Shown: positions 49,630 to 57,487, counted from the first letter of the stretch. The stretch is DNA of 64,000 bases from Nocardioides marmorisolisilvae (GCF_003725775.1 NZ_RJSG01000002.1:958400-1022399), one strand, 5' to 3'. The notes: generated by a model not told the origin, from the sequence alone. Numbers and translations: made by a program.

Positions 49630-50229
49630 CTACTCCGGGCCGCGCTGGCCGCGCCGGCTCGGCATCGTGGCGACGCCCTCGGGGACGGGGGGCAGACCAG
49701 CGGCGGTGCAGAGCAGCTCGCCCCAGGCCTCGATGTGGGCGGTCAGCTCGCCGGCCGGCGTCCAGGAAGCGCGGATCTCGATCTGCGCGGTGCCCGGCTC
49801 GGCAGCCATTCCGCCGAAGCTCTCGGAGGAGACGCTGGTGACGGTGCCCGACGGTGCGCCGTACTCGGCCCCGTGGGCCTCCAACGCCTCGGTCAGCCAG
49901 CTCCAGCCGACCTCGGCGAGCAGGGGATCGGTGACCAGCTCGGGGTCGATGTCCGCGCGGGCGTAGGCCACGCAGCGGAAGGTGCCGTCCCAGGTGTCGT
50001 TGCCGGCGGGGTCGTGCAGGATCACGATCCGCCCGGTGCCGACGTCCTCGCCCTCGACGGTGACGTCCGCCGAGATCGCCGAGGCGAACGGGGCGATCCG
50101 CTGCGGCGCCGGCATCTCCTCGGTGTAGACCTCGGGCCGGAACTTGGCCGCCCGCAGCTGCTTCACGGCGCGCTCGAACTCGGCCGGAACAGGCGTCGGC
50201 TCGATGTGCCGTTCGCGGGGGGCGGACAT
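49630..50229 (-). CDS. DUF3000-family actinobacterial protein
   Basis: 199 residues matching DUF3000: PAEFERAVKQLRAAKFRPEVYTEEMPAPQRIAPFA, then GRIVILHDPAGNDTWDGTFRCVAYARADIDPELVTDP, and GWSWLTEALEAHGAEYGAPSGTVT. It occurs throughout actinobacteria between hemE and rnd, exactly as here, and its role is unknown. TAACCT (50236-50241) ends 6 nt before the ATG, so the mRNA is likely leaderless. Divergent from hemE across 70 bp. Confidence 0.9.
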   Translation of the reverse strand: MSAPRERHIEPTPVPAEFERAVKQLRAAKFRPEVYTEEMPAPQRIAPFASAISADVTVEGEDVGTGRIVILHDPAGNDTWDGTFRCVAYARADIDPELVTDPLLAEVGWSWLTEALEAHGAEYGAPSGTVTSVSSESFGGMAAEPGTAQIEIRASWTPAGELTAHIEAWGELLCTAAGLPPVPEGVATMPSRRGQRGPE

Positions 50230-50235
50230 GGCTTC

Positions 50236-50293
50236 AGGTTAGGACGGTTCTGAGGATCCCGCGTCTCCGACTCGCCGCCTGACCTGCGAAGAT
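50236..50293. promoter_or_regulatory. Back-to-back leaderless promoters of DUF3000 and hemE
   Basis: On the minus strand TAACCT (50236-50241) is 6 nt before the DUF3000 ATG. On the plus strand GAAGAT (50288-50293) is 6 nt before the hemE ATG. Neither gene has a ribosome-binding site. Confidence 0.5.
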
Positions 50294-50299
50294 CGGCTC

Positions 50300-51337
50300 A
50301 TGAGTCACTCCGACCTCGCCGATTCCGCGTTCCTCCGCGCCGCCCGCGGAGAGCCGGTCCAGCACACCCCGGTGTGGTTCATGCGGCAGGCCGGACGCTC
50401 GCTCCCGGAGTACCTGAAGGTCCGCGAGGGCGTGACCATGCTCGACTCCTGCATGCAGCCCGACCTGGTCACCGAGATCACCCTCCAGCCGGTCCGGCGC
50501 TACGGCGTGGACGCGGCGATCTTCTTCTCCGACATCGTGCTGCCGCTCAAGGCGATCGGGGTCGACCTCGACATCGTGGCCGGAGTCGGCCCGGTCGTGG
50601 CGAACCCGGTGCGCACCCTGGCGGACGTCGAGGCGATCCCGGACCTCACCCCTGAGCACGTCCCGTACATCACCCAGGCCGTCCAGCAGCTCGTCGGTGA
50701 GCTCGGTGGCACCCCGCTGATCGGTTTCGCCGGCGCCCCGTTCACCGTGGCCTCCTACCTCGTCGAGGGCGGTCCCTCGAAGGAGCACGCCAAGACCAAG
50801 GCACTGATGTTCGGCGCCCCGGAGGTCTGGGACGCCCTGATGCGCAAGATCGCGGGCATCTCGGCCGCCTACCTGCACGTCCAGGTCGCGGCGGGAGCCA
50901 GCGCGGTCCAGCTCTTCGACTCCTGGGCCGGTGCAGTGACCCGTGCCGACTACGAGCGCAGCGTGCTGCCGTACTCGACGTCCGTGCTCGGTGCGATCGG
51001 CGAGACCGGGGTCCCGCGGATCCACTTCGGCGTCGGCACCGGAGAGATCCTCGACCTGATGGGTCAGGCCGGTGCCGAGGTCGTCGGTGTCGACTGGCGG
51101 GTGCCGCTGGCCGAGGGCGTACGCCGGGTCGGCGGTCGCTGCGTCCAGGGCAACCTGGACCCGACGCTGGTCTTCGCTCCCACCGAGGTGATGCTCGAGC
51201 GCGCTGACCAGGTGCTCGAGGCCGGCAAGGCTGCTCCGGGTCACATCTTCAATCTCGGCCACGGGGTCATCCCCTCGACCGACCCCGACCAGCTCGCGCG
51301 CCTGACCGACCACGTGCACCAGGTCAGCGCCCGCTGA
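50300..51337 (+). CDS. hemE: Uroporphyrinogen III decarboxylase
   Basis: 345 residues. It decarboxylates the four acetate side chains of uroporphyrinogen III to give coproporphyrinogen III. The signatures PVWFMRQAGRSLPEYLKVR and GFAGAPFTVASYLVEGG are intact, as is the late GNLDPTLVFAP region. It starts the heme segment: hemY/cgoX and hemQ follow on the same strand after the inverted DUF4349 gene. Its stop codon abuts that of DUF4349 (TGATCA). Confidence 0.96.
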   Translation: MSHSDLADSAFLRAARGEPVQHTPVWFMRQAGRSLPEYLKVREGVTMLDSCMQPDLVTEITLQPVRRYGVDAAIFFSDIVLPLKAIGVDLDIVAGVGPVVANPVRTLADVEAIPDLTPEHVPYITQAVQQLVGELGGTPLIGFAGAPFTVASYLVEGGPSKEHAKTKALMFGAPEVWDALMRKIAGISAAYLHVQVAAGASAVQLFDSWAGAVTRADYERSVLPYSTSVLGAIGETGVPRIHFGVGTGEILDLMGQAGAEVVGVDWRVPLAEGVRRVGGRCVQGNLDPTLVFAPTEVMLERADQVLEAGKAAPGHIFNLGHGVIPSTDPDQLARLTDHVHQVSAR

Positions 51338-52393
51338 TCAGGCTGCCGGCGCCGCCTCGGCGACCGGCTTCGGCGTACGGCGCCGCCACACACCCCACGC
51401 CGGGAACCCGACCAGCGCCGCCAGGACGCCGAACGGCAGGACCGCTCCGATCCCCGTGAGCACGGCGTTCGTGCTGCTCCCCAGGTGGTCCCACCCGGAC
51501 CTCAAGCCGGAGAAGAAGTCGTGGTCCTTCTTGTGCGAGGCGGCGTGCTTCGTGGACGGCACGGTCAGGTAGACGTTGATCGTCGACATCGAGGTCTGGT
51601 CGGCCAGGTACTTCTGCTGGGCCTCCAGGGAGTCGAGCTGCGCCTGACGGCGGCTGAGCTGGGACTCGATCGAGATGACCTGGTTCAGGTTGCTCGCCTG
51701 GGCCAGCAGTGCCTGGATCCGGGCGATGCTGGCGCGCTGGGTACGGATCCGGGTCCGGTTGTCGATGACCTGGGTGGTGACGTCCTCGGAGCTGCGGGAA
51801 CGGCTGACCAGCTTCACGCCGTCGAGCTTCGAGATGCCGTCCATCGCCTTGCTGAAGTACTTGCTCGGGACCCGGAGCACCAGCCGCTGCCGGATGGTCT
51901 TGCCGGCCTTGTTCGCGTTCGACTGCTCGTCGTCGATGGTGCCGTTGAGCGTGTCGAGGAGCTTCTGCAGGTCGAAGCGGGCGGCGTCGATGTCCTTGCT
52001 GTGCAGCGAGATCTGGCCCTTGGAGATCACCGAGGCGGACTCCACTTCGGGCGAGGTCTTGTCGGGGGCGTTGTCGGCGGCGTCGGTGCCGGCGGCGTCG
52101 GCGCTCGCTGCCTCGGGTGCCAGCGCGTTGCTGCGGCTCAGAGATTGAGCGCTGGTGCTGAAGTCCTTGGTGACGCCTGAGTCGCCGGACGCCTCGGTGA
52201 TCCCGTCGACCGGGGGTTCTGCGGGGACGGGTGCCTGGGCACTGGATCCGCCGCTCGAGCCGGTGTCGCTCTTGGCGGAGGAGGCCGGAGACGCGGACTT
52301 GTCGTTGTTGCTGCCGCTGGTGCAGGCCGCAGTCAGGGCGATCGCGGGGACCACCAGGGAAGCGATCAGGGTCTTCTTCAGCGAGGTCGTCAT
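51338..52393 (-). CDS. DUF4349-domain lipoprotein
   Basis: 351 residues. Signal peptide and lipobox at the N-terminus (LVVPAIALTAACTSG). A long Ser/Ala/Asp-rich stretch follows (about 25-125). The DUF4349 region comes next (VISKGQISLHSKDIDAARFDLQKLLDTLNG, then QRLVLRVPSKYFSKAMDGI) with a coiled coil (IRTQRASIARIQALLAQASNLNQVISIESQLSRRQAQLDSLEAQQKYL), and a C-terminal membrane helix (VLTGIGAVLPFGVLAALVGFP) with a basic tail. It thus seems attached to the membrane at both ends. Function unknown. It interrupts the heme genes on the other strand. Confidence 0.88.
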   Translation of the reverse strand: MTTSLKKTLIASLVVPAIALTAACTSGSNNDKSASPASSAKSDTGSSGGSSAQAPVPAEPPVDGITEASGDSGVTKDFSTSAQSLSRSNALAPEAASADAAGTDAADNAPDKTSPEVESASVISKGQISLHSKDIDAARFDLQKLLDTLNGTIDDEQSNANKAGKTIRQRLVLRVPSKYFSKAMDGISKLDGVKLVSRSRSSEDVTTQVIDNRTRIRTQRASIARIQALLAQASNLNQVISIESQLSRRQAQLDSLEAQQKYLADQTSMSTINVYLTVPSTKHAASHKKDHDFFSGLRSGWDHLGSSTNAVLTGIGAVLPFGVLAALVGFPAWGVWRRRTPKPVAEAAPAA

Positions 52394-52438
52394 GGGGGTG
52401 TGACGCAGCCTGGGCGAGATCGGATCCCTCCCGATCCG

Positions 52439-52444
52439 TAGGCT
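52439..52444 (+). promoter_or_regulatory. -10 box of a leaderless hemY/cgoX transcript
   Basis: TAGGCT ends 6 nt before the GTG at 52451 and no ribosome-binding site is seen. This supports the GTG start. Confidence 0.55.
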
Positions 52445-52450
52445 GGTGTC

Positions 52451-53878
52451 GTGCCTTCCTCAGCCCCGGTGGTCGCACCGCCCCACGTCGTGGTGATCGG
52501 TGGCGGGATCGCGGGCCTCGCGGCGGCGGCGCGGCTGCACGAGGAGCGGTCCGACGTACGGATCACGGTGCTGGAGGGTTCGCCCGAGATCGGCGGGAAG
52601 CTGAAGCTCGCGGAGGTCGGCGGCGTCACGCTCGACGTCGGTGCCGAGGCGATGCTGAACCGGCGCCCGGAGGCGGTCTCGCTGGCCCGGACCTCGGGCC
52701 TCGCTGACGCCGTCGTGCACCCCGCGACGATCACCGCCCACCTCTGGACCCGTGACGAGCTGGTCGCGATGCCGCGCACCATGATGGGCATCCCCACCGA
52801 CCTGCGTGCGCTGGCCGACTCCGGCGTCATCTCCAAGCCGGGCATGGCCCGCGCGGCGATGGACGCGGTGCTCCCAGGTACCTCGTTGGAGGGCCGGGAC
52901 ACCAGCATCGGCGGTCTGGTCGAGGAGCGTTTCGGCAAGGAGGTCGTCGACCGGCTCGTCGAGCCGCTGCTCGGCGGTGTCTACGCCGGGCACGCCCGCG
53001 AGATCTCGGCCCGCGCCGCCGTGCCGCAGGTGGTGGCGCTGCTCGACCGTGATCGCTCGCTCGGCAAGGCCGCGGCGCGGGCGACGTCCGGGCCGGTCAG
53101 TGACGTCCCCGTGTTCGCCGGGATCGTCGGCGGGGTCGGACGACTGCCCGGTGCTGTCGCGAAGGTCAGCGGGGCGACGATCACGACCGACGCCCCGGTC
53201 CGCGACCTGGCCCGGCGTCCCGACGGGGGCTGGAACCTCGTCGTGGGTTCGGCCGACGACCCGCAGCTGCTCCAGGCCGACGCCGTCATCGTGGCCACGC
53301 CCGCGCGGACGACCGCACGACTGCTCAGCGACGTCGCGCCGGGTGCCGCCCTGGAGCTGGCGCGGATCGAGTACGCCTCGGTGGCCCTGGTGACGATGGC
53401 GTTCGCGGCCCGCGACTTCCCGTCCGTGGACGGTTCGGGCTTCCTGGTGCCGCCGGTGGAGAAGCGCGCGATCAAGGCCGCGACGTTCTCCTTCGCCAAG
53501 TGGGACTGGGTCCGCGAGGCCGGCGCAGGGGAGCACGGCGTCGTGGTGATGCGCTGCTCGCTCGGCCGGCACCGCGAGGAGCACCAGCTTCAGGCCAGCG
53601 ACGAGGAGCTGGTCGAGATCGCGTTGACCGACCTGGCGGACGCCATCGGCCTCTCGGTGCGGCCGATCGACACCCACGTGCAGCGCTGGGGCGGCGGGCT
53701 GCCGCAGTACGCGGTCGGACACCTGGACCGGGTCGCGTCGATCCGTCAGGAGATCAGCCGGCTGCCGGGCCTGGAGGTCTGCGGTGCGGCGTACGACGGG
53801 CTCGGGATCCCCGCGTGCATCGCCTCGGCGCACCTCGCCGTCGCGTCCCTGCTGGCGGACCTGCCTGCGCGCGTCTGA
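52451..53878 (+). CDS. hemY: Coproporphyrinogen III oxidase/protoporphyrinogen oxidase (HemY/CgoX type)
   Basis: A 475-residue FAD enzyme. The dinucleotide motif VVIGGGIAGLAAAARL is near residue 16-30, then EGSPEIGGKLKLAEVGGVTLDVGAEAML. A PPO-like C-terminal FAD region ends GVEVCGAAYDGLGIPACIASAHLA-type sequence. In actinobacteria with HemQ, this enzyme oxidises coproporphyrinogen to coproporphyrin III, so CgoX is the functional name. 23 bp separate it from hemQ. The ferrochelatase gene of the pathway is not in the window. Confidence 0.93.
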   Translation: MPSSAPVVAPPHVVVIGGGIAGLAAAARLHEERSDVRITVLEGSPEIGGKLKLAEVGGVTLDVGAEAMLNRRPEAVSLARTSGLADAVVHPATITAHLWTRDELVAMPRTMMGIPTDLRALADSGVISKPGMARAAMDAVLPGTSLEGRDTSIGGLVEERFGKEVVDRLVEPLLGGVYAGHAREISARAAVPQVVALLDRDRSLGKAAARATSGPVSDVPVFAGIVGGVGRLPGAVAKVSGATITTDAPVRDLARRPDGGWNLVVGSADDPQLLQADAVIVATPARTTARLLSDVAPGAALELARIEYASVALVTMAFAARDFPSVDGSGFLVPPVEKRAIKAATFSFAKWDWVREAGAGEHGVVVMRCSLGRHREEHQLQASDEELVEIALTDLADAIGLSVRPIDTHVQRWGGGLPQYAVGHLDRVASIRQEISRLPGLEVCGAAYDGLGIPACIASAHLAVASLLADLPARV

Positions 53879-53901
53879 GCGTCTCTTGGGAGGATGGACC
53901 C

Positions 53902-54597
53902 ATGTCGAAGGTGAAGAAGGCCCGCGAGATCAACGACATGGTGCGCTACACCATGTGGTCGGTCTTCCGGCTGCGTGAGACGTACGGCATCGCCGACCGG
54001 GCGACCGAGATCGCCGAGGTCGAGGCTTTGTTCGCCAAGCTCGACGACGCCGACGTGACGATCCGCGGTACCTACGACGTCGCCGGTCTCCGGGCTGATG
54101 CCGACGTGATGATCTGGTGGCACGCCGAGACCTCCGACGAGCTCCAGGACGCGTACCACGGGTTCCGTCGTACGGCGTTCGGCCGGCGGCTCGACCCGGT
54201 CTGGTCGCAGATGGCCCTGCACCGGCCGGCCGAGTTCAACAAGAGCCACGTCCCCGCGTTCCTCGCCGACGAGGAGGTCAAGCCCTACGTCTGCGTCTAC
54301 CCGTTCGTGCGCTCCTACGAGTGGTACCTGCTCGAGGACGCCGAGCGCCGCCGCCTCCTGGCCGAGCACGGCCAGATGGCGCGCGACTACCCGGACGTCC
54401 GGGCCAACACCGTGTCGTCGTTCGCGCTCGGTGACTACGAGTGGATGCTGGCCTTCGAGGCTGACGAGCTCTACCGGATCGTGGACCTGATGCGGCACCT
54501 GCGTGGGTCGGAGACCCGCCGCCACGTGCGCGAGGAGATCCCGTTCTACACCGGCCGCCGGCTGGAGCCGGCCGACCTCATCGACCGCCTGCCGTAA
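53902..54597 (+). CDS. hemQ: Coproheme decarboxylase HemQ (ChdC; chlorite dismutase fold)
   Basis: 231 residues from the ATG at 53902, with GGGAGG upstream. HemQ uses H2O2 to decarboxylate coproheme to heme b, the last step of the coproporphyrin pathway. Conserved stretches are INDMVRYTMWSVFRLR, RPAEFNKSHVPAFLADEE, YVCVYPFVRSYEWYLLEDAERRRLLAEHGQMARDYPDVRANTVSSFALGDYEW and LMRHLRGSETRRHVREEIPFYTGRR, all typical of actinobacterial HemQ. The iron-ligand histidine is presumably in LAEHG. Last of the hem cluster. Confidence 0.94.
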   Translation: MSKVKKAREINDMVRYTMWSVFRLRETYGIADRATEIAEVEALFAKLDDADVTIRGTYDVAGLRADADVMIWWHAETSDELQDAYHGFRRTAFGRRLDPVWSQMALHRPAEFNKSHVPAFLADEEVKPYVCVYPFVRSYEWYLLEDAERRRLLAEHGQMARDYPDVRANTVSSFALGDYEWMLAFEADELYRIVDLMRHLRGSETRRHVREEIPFYTGRRLEPADLIDRLP

Positions 54598-54617
54598 CGC
54601 GAGATTCTGAGCGATCT

Positions 54618-54639
54618 GGCTGCGTTTCGAGCCGCAGCC
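54618..54639. terminator. Hairpin between convergent hemQ and msrB
   Basis: GGCTGCG and CGCAGCC pair around an eight-base loop in the 70-bp gap between the two stop codons. No U tract. It may serve as a two-way terminator. Confidence 0.45.
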
Positions 54640-54667
54640 CGACCATTTCGCGCAGAACCGCGCAGGC

Positions 54668-55075
54668 TCATTCCTCCGCGGGCTCCAGCGTCAGGCTGAT
54701 CGAGTTGATGCAGTAGCGCTGGTCGGTCGGGGTGTCGTACCCCTCGCCCTCGAACACGTGGCCCAGGTGCGAGCCGCAGTTGCCGCACCGCACTTCGGTG
54801 CGGGTCATGCCCAGGGTCTTGTCGACGATGTACTCGACCCGGTCCTCGGCCAGCGGGGTGTAGAACGAGGGCCAGCCGCAGTGCGAGTCGAACTTGTTGT
54901 CGGAGCGGAAGAGCTCGCTGCCGCAGGCGCGACACTTGTAGACGCCGACGGTCTTGGTGTCGGTGTACTCACCGGTGAACGGACGCTCCGTACCCGCCTG
55001 GCGCAGCACGTTGTACTCGGCGGGGGAGAGCTGCTCGCGCCACTCCTCCTCGGACTTCTCGACCTGGTATCCCAT
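54668..55075 (-). CDS. msrB: Peptide-methionine (R)-S-oxide reductase
   Basis: 135 residues from the ATG at 55075. MsrB repairs oxidised methionine in proteins. The zinc-binding CxxC pairs are CRACG and CGNCG, and the catalytic cysteine is in QRYCINSISL. GWPSFYTPL and GSHLGHVFEGEG are diagnostic. TACGCT (55082-55087) ends 6 nt before the ATG, giving a leaderless start. A longer in-frame version would run through the neighbouring promoter and is not favoured. Stand-alone, convergent with hemQ. Confidence 0.95.
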   Translation of the reverse strand: MGYQVEKSEEEWREQLSPAEYNVLRQAGTERPFTGEYTDTKTVGVYKCRACGSELFRSDNKFDSHCGWPSFYTPLAEDRVEYIVDKTLGMTRTEVRCGNCGSHLGHVFEGEGYDTPTDQRYCINSISLTLEPAEE

Positions 55076-55146
55076 GTGACCAGCGTACGGAGTCAGACCA
55101 GGCCCACGAGGGGTCAGGAGGTTACGGAACCAGGACGTCAGACCCA

Positions 55147-55641
55147 TCAGGCTTCGAAGTCTGCCTTCAGGTTCTTCAAGGTCCGACCGATGTTGCCGAC
55201 CTGGAACTTGTAGAACCGACTGCCGGTCGCGACCTTGTCGAATCCGGCGGCGAACCAGTCCGGCCACCAGGAGCGGTGGTCGGTCCACGTCTCGGTGACC
55301 CTGGTCCCGCTTCCGACGGGCTCGAAGGTGTAGGTCCAGTTGGCGATCTTGCCGCGCAGCCACGGTGCCCGTACGCCGATCGCCTGGACGTCGAACGAGA
55401 AGACCTGACCTGGCTCGGACGCGGTCACCGTGCAGCGGGTGATCCATCGGGCAGGTCCCCGCTTGTTGCGCCCGGTGAAGACGTCGCCGGTGGCGAGGAT
55501 GCGGCCGGCGCCGTCAGGGGCACCGGTGTTCTCCGGGCTCCAGCGCGGCATGTTCGCGGGGTCGGCCACCTGGGTCCAGATGGCTTCCGGCGAGGCGGAG
55601 ACGTCGACCGAGTCGGTCACGGTCATAGGTCGTCGTGGCAT
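55147..55641 (-). CDS. SRPBCC-fold protein
   Basis: 164 residues from the ATG at 55641. Typical SRPBCC strands and helices: TVTDSVDVSASPEAIWTQVADPANMPRWSPEN, then FDVQAIGVRAPWLRGKIANWTYTFEPVGSGTRVTETWTDH and a final helix. The ligand is unknown. The start is fixed by a TACACT box (55649-55654) 7 nt upstream, and a second in-frame ATG lies five codons in. It is divergent from the polymerase gene with only 28 bp between start codons, so the two promoters interleave. Confidence 0.85.
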   Translation of the reverse strand: MPRRPMTVTDSVDVSASPEAIWTQVADPANMPRWSPENTGAPDGAGRILATGDVFTGRNKRGPARWITRCTVTASEPGQVFSFDVQAIGVRAPWLRGKIANWTYTFEPVGSGTRVTETWTDHRSWWPDWFAAGFDKVATGSRFYKFQVGNIGRTLKNLKADFEA

Positions 55642-55648
55642 GTCGGCG

Positions 55649-55662
55649 AGTGTAGTTAAGGT
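55649..55662. promoter_or_regulatory. Interleaved -10 boxes of two divergent leaderless genes
   Basis: Minus strand: TACACT (55649-55654), 7 nt before the ATG at 55641. Plus strand: TAAGGT (55657-55662), 7 nt before the ATG at 55670. The two boxes are two bases apart, so polymerases cannot occupy both at once. Confidence 0.6.
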
Positions 55663-55669
55663 CGGTGCC

Positions 55670-56749
55670 ATGGCCACTCCTGCCGCCGAGGTGATCGCCG
55701 GGGATCGTGCTGTCCGGGTCTCCAGTCCCGACCGCGTCATCTACCCGGCGACCGAGTCCACGCCCGAGGTGACCAAGCTGATGGTCGCGGAGTTCTTCGC
55801 GGGTGTCGGGGACGGCCTGATGCGGGCGCTGCGCAACCGCCCGACCGCGCTGGAGCGCTGGCCCAAGGGCGTCCAGCCGGGCATCAAGCTCGGCACCGGC
55901 CGGCCGGGGGAGAAGGCTGACGCGTTCTACCAGAAGCGGGTGCCCATGGGCGCGCCCGACTACCTCGAGGACTGCCAGGTCACCTTCCCCTCGGGACGGA
56001 CCGCCAAGGAGGTGTGCCCGACCGAGATCGCCGTACCGGTCTGGTGCGCGCAGATGGGCACGCTGACCTTCCACCCGTGGCCGGTACGCCGCGACGACGT
56101 GGACCGACCCGACGAGCTGCGCATCGACCTCGACCCGCAGCCAGGCACCGGCTTCAGCGACGCGGTGCGCGTGGCGGGGGTCGCCAAGGAGCTGCTCGAC
56201 GACCTCGGACTGGTGGGGTTCCCGAAGAGCTCGGGCAACCGGGGTGTGCACATCTACGTGCGGATCGAGCCGCGCTGGGACTTCACCGACGTCCGCCACG
56301 CGGCGATCGCGTTCGGCCGCGAGCTGGAGAAGCGCGACGACCAGGTCACGACCGCCTGGTGGAAGGAGGAGCGCGGCGAGCGCATCTTCGTGGACTTCAA
56401 CCAGAACTCGCGCGACCGGACGATCGCCTCGGCGTACTCGCTGCGGCCGCTGCCCGGTGCGCCGGTCTCCACCCCGATGACCTGGGAGGAGCTCGCCGGT
56501 GTGAAGGACCCGAAGGTCTGGAACCTGTTCACCGTCCCGGAGCGGATGACCGATGGCGACCCGTGGGCCGGGATCGACGACGTGGCGAACTCGCTGCAGC
56601 CGCTGCTGGACTGCTGGGAGGCCCAGGGCGCGGTCGAGCTGAACTACCCGCCGGACTACCCCAAGATGCCCGGCGAGCCGCCCCGGGTGCAGCCGTCCAA
56701 GAAGGTCGCCGCGCACTGGGACGAGGACGGCAACCGCATCGAGGAGTAG
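55670..56749 (+). CDS. polD: Stand-alone LigD-type primase-polymerase (PolD-like)
   Basis: 359 residues. The polymerase domain of NHEJ LigD occurs here as a separate protein: VIYPATESTPEVTKLMVAEFF, LERWPKGVQPGIKLGTGRPGEKADAFYQKRVP, then ELRIDLDPQPGTGFSDAVRVA with the catalytic DLD, and GFPKSSGNRGVHIYVRIEP. It adds (ribo)nucleotides in end joining and gap repair; mycobacterial PolD1 and PolD2 are similar. LigC lies at 58428-59510. No Ku gene is in the window. A leaderless promoter precedes it. Confidence 0.9.
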   Translation: MATPAAEVIAGDRAVRVSSPDRVIYPATESTPEVTKLMVAEFFAGVGDGLMRALRNRPTALERWPKGVQPGIKLGTGRPGEKADAFYQKRVPMGAPDYLEDCQVTFPSGRTAKEVCPTEIAVPVWCAQMGTLTFHPWPVRRDDVDRPDELRIDLDPQPGTGFSDAVRVAGVAKELLDDLGLVGFPKSSGNRGVHIYVRIEPRWDFTDVRHAAIAFGRELEKRDDQVTTAWWKEERGERIFVDFNQNSRDRTIASAYSLRPLPGAPVSTPMTWEELAGVKDPKVWNLFTVPERMTDGDPWAGIDDVANSLQPLLDCWEAQGAVELNYPPDYPKMPGEPPRVQPSKKVAAHWDEDGNRIEE

Positions 56750-56755
56750 AGCCGC

Positions 56756-56761
56756 TATCTT
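56756..56761 (+). promoter_or_regulatory. -10 box of the thioesterase-like gene
   Basis: TATCTT ends 6 nt before the ATG at 56768 and lies just after the polD stop. A leaderless start separate from polD. Confidence 0.55.
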
Positions 56762-56767
56762 CGGCGC

Positions 56768-57211
56768 ATGACTGACGTGCTGACCGAGCAGACCGAGATG
56801 GTGCACGCCGTGGTGCCGATCCTGGGGCAGATGGGCCTGGAGGTCCTGGTGGCAGAGCCAGGGCGGGCAGCAGCCCGGATCCCGACCGGGCCGAACGTGA
56901 ACCACTTCGGCGTCGCGTACGCCGGCTCGCTGTTCTCCGTCGCCGAGATGCTCGGCGGGATCATCGGCGGCTTCTTCCAGGTCCCGGGAGCGATCCCGAT
57001 CGTGAAGCGCCTGGAGATCGACTTCACCCGGCCGGCGATGACGGCTGCGACCGCCAGCACGACGCTGTCGGAGGAGGAGCAGGCTCGGGTCCAGTCGGAG
57101 GCGACGGAAACCGGCAAGGCCAACTTCGAGCTGCTCACCGAGGTCGTGGGGGAGGACGGGACCGTCGTCGCCAGGACGCACGGGTTCTACCAGCTGCGCG
57201 TGATGGGCTGA
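56768..57211 (+). CDS. Hotdog-fold thioesterase-like protein (DUF4442/YiiD_C type)
   Basis: 147 residues with the hotdog pattern: IPTGPNVNHFGVAYAGSLFSVAEMLGGIIGGFF carries the helix entered through NHFG, followed by strands PIVKRLEIDFTRPAMTAATAS and FELLTEVVGEDGTVVARTHGFYQLRV. Relatives are acyl-CoA thioesterases, and the substrate is unknown. It is not obviously a repair gene, although it sits between the polymerase and the LexA-box gene. Its stop codon directly abuts the LexA box. Confidence 0.8.
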   Translation: MTDVLTEQTEMVHAVVPILGQMGLEVLVAEPGRAAARIPTGPNVNHFGVAYAGSLFSVAEMLGGIIGGFFQVPGAIPIVKRLEIDFTRPAMTAATASTTLSEEEQARVQSEATETGKANFELLTEVVGEDGTVVARTHGFYQLRVMG

Positions 57212-57229
57212 TTCGAACAAGCGTTCGAA
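57212..57229. promoter_or_regulatory. LexA (SOS) box
   Basis: TTCGAAC-AAGC-GTTCGAA, perfect 7-bp arms around four bases. This contains the actinobacterial/Bacillus LexA core GAAC-N4-GTTC and matches the mycobacterial form TCGAAC-N4-GTTCGA in full. It ends 9 bp before the -10 box TACGAT (57239-57244), where LexA would block polymerase. Confidence 0.8.
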
Positions 57230-57238
57230 CAACTGTCC

Positions 57239-57244
57239 TACGAT
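57239..57244 (+). promoter_or_regulatory. -10 box of the LexA-box small gene
   Basis: TACGAT ends 8 nt before the ATG at 57253. No ribosome-binding site, so the transcript is leaderless or nearly so. Confidence 0.55.
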
Positions 57245-57252
57245 GGGCTCCC

Positions 57253-57486
57253 ATGGAGCCCGCCCAGCCCGCCCGCGTGCGACACGTGTGGGTGCTCGGT
57301 GCGTTCAACGCCGCTCCGCGCCCGGGCTTGGTCATCGCCTGGCGCCAGGTCGCGCAGCTGGCGGGTCCGAGCCTGTGGCAGGCGATGGTCGTGCACGTCG
57401 ACGACCGGTACGGCACCACCCAGGCTGAGTGGGTCTTCGCGAACTACCTGGTGCCGGTGAAGTCCAAGCCGCCGGCGATTCCCTGA
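57253..57486 (+). CDS. 77-residue SOS-box-controlled protein of unknown function
   Basis: A small basic protein. It starts EPAQPARVRHVWVLGAFNA and continues LVIAWRQVAQLAGPSLWQAMVVHVDDRYGTTQAEWVFANYLVPVKS. The centre alternates hydrophobic and polar residues as in a small alpha/beta fold with four tryptophans; there is no membrane segment or signal peptide. I do not recognise the family, and it is not one of the known mycobacterial SOS genes I can recall. The promoter has a full LexA box, and the gene stands between polD and ligC. Likely a DNA-damage-induced protein; its mode of action is open. Confidence 0.75.
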   Translation: MEPAQPARVRHVWVLGAFNAAPRPGLVIAWRQVAQLAGPSLWQAMVVHVDDRYGTTQAEWVFANYLVPVKSKPPAIP

Positions 57487-57487
57487 G

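Noticed and set aside
50236-50255. Possible IdeR/DtxR iron box near hemE (AGGTTAGG)
   Set aside because: Only one half of the 19-bp palindrome fits, and that half is the -10 box of the DUF3000 gene.
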